From positions 1 through 21,787 of the forward strand of contig SLST01000146.1 in NCBI GenBank assembly GCA_007130265.1: a stretch of 21,787 nucleotides of DNA. The letters are read 5' to 3'. Position 1 is the first letter of the stretch; each line of letters begins with the position of its first letter. The stretch is from Spirochaetales bacterium (GTDB taxonomy: Bacteria; Spirochaetota; Spirochaetia; DSM-27196; SLST01). Positions 20,834-21,787 of the stretch are shown here, in pieces. Made by a program: the position numbers and the translations under genes. The notes beneath the pieces were generated by a model. It searched no databases. It was given only the letters and a program-made list of their open reading frames with translations, and was not told the origin of the DNA.

Positions 20834-21787
20834 CTACTTCGACTCGAGCCTGACCAACCCGCGCCACGACTCCGGCGGCGGCTCGCGGAGATACCGTCGT
20901 GCACGCCCGAGGAACAGCTCGCACAGATAGTCGCCCGGCAGGTCTTCCTGCGCGCGGCTGAGATGGGCAATCGCCGTCTGAAACTCGCGCCGGTAGTAGG
21001 CGAGCAGCGCCGCATGGTAGGCCGTCCAGCCGCGTTCTTCGGCGGCGTCGATTCCCGGCTTGGCGGTCCAGATCCCGAGCCCCCGCTCCCGCCCCTTCAC
21101 CTGCACCCGATCGACCATGCGGATGGGGAAACTCCCGCGAACCGAGCGACGAACCGACTCGGTGATCAGCAACGGCTGCCGGTAGACCTTCGTCAGCCCT
21201 TCCACCCTCGCGACGACGTTCACCATATCGCCTATCACGGTGTAGTCCATTTTCCTGTCGGAACCGATGTTCCCGATCGTCACCGGGCCGTAGTTGATCG
21301 CGATCCCTATCTCGAAAGGAGAGCGGCCTCGAGCCTCCTGCCACTCGTTGAACTCCTCGAGCGCCGACTGCATGTGGAACGCCGCCATCACCGCGTCGTG
21401 AGGACTCTGCTGGTTGGCGACCGGTGCGCCGAAGAACGCCATCAGCGCGTCGCCTATGTACTTGTCAACGATCCCGGAGTTCTGGTCTATGACGTCGACC
21501 ATCAGACCGAAGTACCGGTTCAGCGACTCCACCACCTCGCTCGAAGCGAGTCCTTCGCTGAAAGTGGTGAAGCCCCGTATGTCCGAGTAGAGCACGGTCA
21601 GCGCCCGTTCCTCGCCAACAAGCATGGACTCGGGCGCCTCGAAGAACTGACCCAGTACATGCTGCGGCACGTAGCGCTGGAACACGGTCCGGATCTTCGT
21701 CTCACGGCGTTCGCTGTACGCGGCATTCAGCGCGAACTGCTTGATATCGCGGTAGGCGGCGTCGAGCGACGCAATCATGTAGTTGAA
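20834..21787 (-). CDS. Class III adenylate cyclase, N-terminus beyond the window
   Basis: The enzyme converts ATP to cAMP. The frame is open to the right edge (FNYMIASLDAAYRDI...), so the N-terminal sensor or membrane part is missing; the visible start resembles the helix after a HAMP or similar module. Numbering from the first visible Met, the cyclase domain (about 55-215) has metal-binding D66 (YSDIRGFTTFSEG) and D110 (YIGDALMAFFG), K176 and D178 (KMDYTVIGD) expected to select adenine, and N187/R191 (GDMVNVVAR) for the transition state. All catalytic residues are intact. After GRERGLGIWTAKPG a helical C-terminal tail (about 248-305) looks TPR-like. It converges on the HAD gene with a 28-base gap and no obvious terminator. 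Confidence 0.92.
   Translation of the reverse strand, partial: FNYMIASLDAAYRDIKQFALNAAYSERRETKIRTVFQRYVPQHVLGQFFEAPESMLVGEERALTVLYSDIRGFTTFSEGLASSEVVESLNRYFGLMVDVIDQNSGIVDKYIGDALMAFFGAPVANQQSPHDAVMAAFHMQSALEEFNEWQEARGRSPFEIGIAINYGPVTIGNIGSDRKMDYTVIGDMVNVVARVEGLTKVYRQPLLITESVRRSVRGSFPIRMVDRVQVKGRERGLGIWTAKPGIDAAEERGWTAYHAALLAYYRREFQTAIAHLSRAQEDLPGDYLCELFLGRARRYLREPPPESWRGLVRLESK

Overview
The window is GC-rich bacterial chromosome, densely coded on both strands, with no insertion sequences, phage genes, tRNA or rRNA genes, or CRISPR arrays that I can see. The mix of PAS/GGDEF/HPt signalling proteins, a class III adenylate cyclase of the type common in free-living spirochaetes, a ferredoxin-thioredoxin reductase-like protein and paired Hsp20s suggests a free-living member of the Spirochaetales. 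This is an inference from gene content; no phylogenetic marker in the window settles it.

Layout, left to right. 1-2.6 kb, minus strand: the first codons of an unknown gene behind a near-consensus sigma70 promoter, a secreted cell-wall amidase, and a PAS histidine kinase. 2.7-4.2 kb, plus strand: an HEXXH zinc-protease-like protein, a glutaredoxin, and a ferredoxin-thioredoxin-reductase-like Fe-S protein; the last two look like a redox pair. 4.2-7.2 kb, minus strand: an operon-like run of a RelA/SpoT-TPR protein, a threonine aldolase and an HPt protein. 7.3-8.4 kb, plus strand: an AI-2E-family membrane protein. 8.4-11.2 kb, minus strand: a LuxR-type regulator tightly followed by a receiver plus three-PAS protein with no output domain. 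11.3-12.9 kb, minus strand: purK-purE. 12.95-13.5 kb, plus strand: a GNAT acetyltransferase. 13.5-16.5 kb, minus strand: a GGDEF-PilZ cyclic-di-GMP protein and a long Xaa-Pro aminopeptidase. 16.5-19.96 kb: a 349-bp regulatory region, two hsp20 genes, a 13-bp tandem repeat, a strong hairpin, dnaK and a clear terminator. 20-20.8 kb, plus strand: a Cof-type HAD phosphatase. 20.8 kb to the end, minus strand: an adenylate cyclase cut by the window edge.

Two themes stand out. First, signalling is dense: cAMP, c-di-GMP, probable (p)ppGpp, a histidine kinase, an HPt protein and two regulators sit within 22 kb, mostly unlinked to obvious target genes. Second, start architecture seems to split into two classes. 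Genes that follow another gene closely mostly carry good Shine-Dalgarno sites. Several promoter-proximal genes instead have a -10-like hexamer 5-7 nt before the start codon and no clear Shine-Dalgarno, which predicts leaderless mRNAs. The hsp20 upstream region carries a GG-N10-GC sigma54-like promoter embedded in a dyad, and no CIRCE element is visible.
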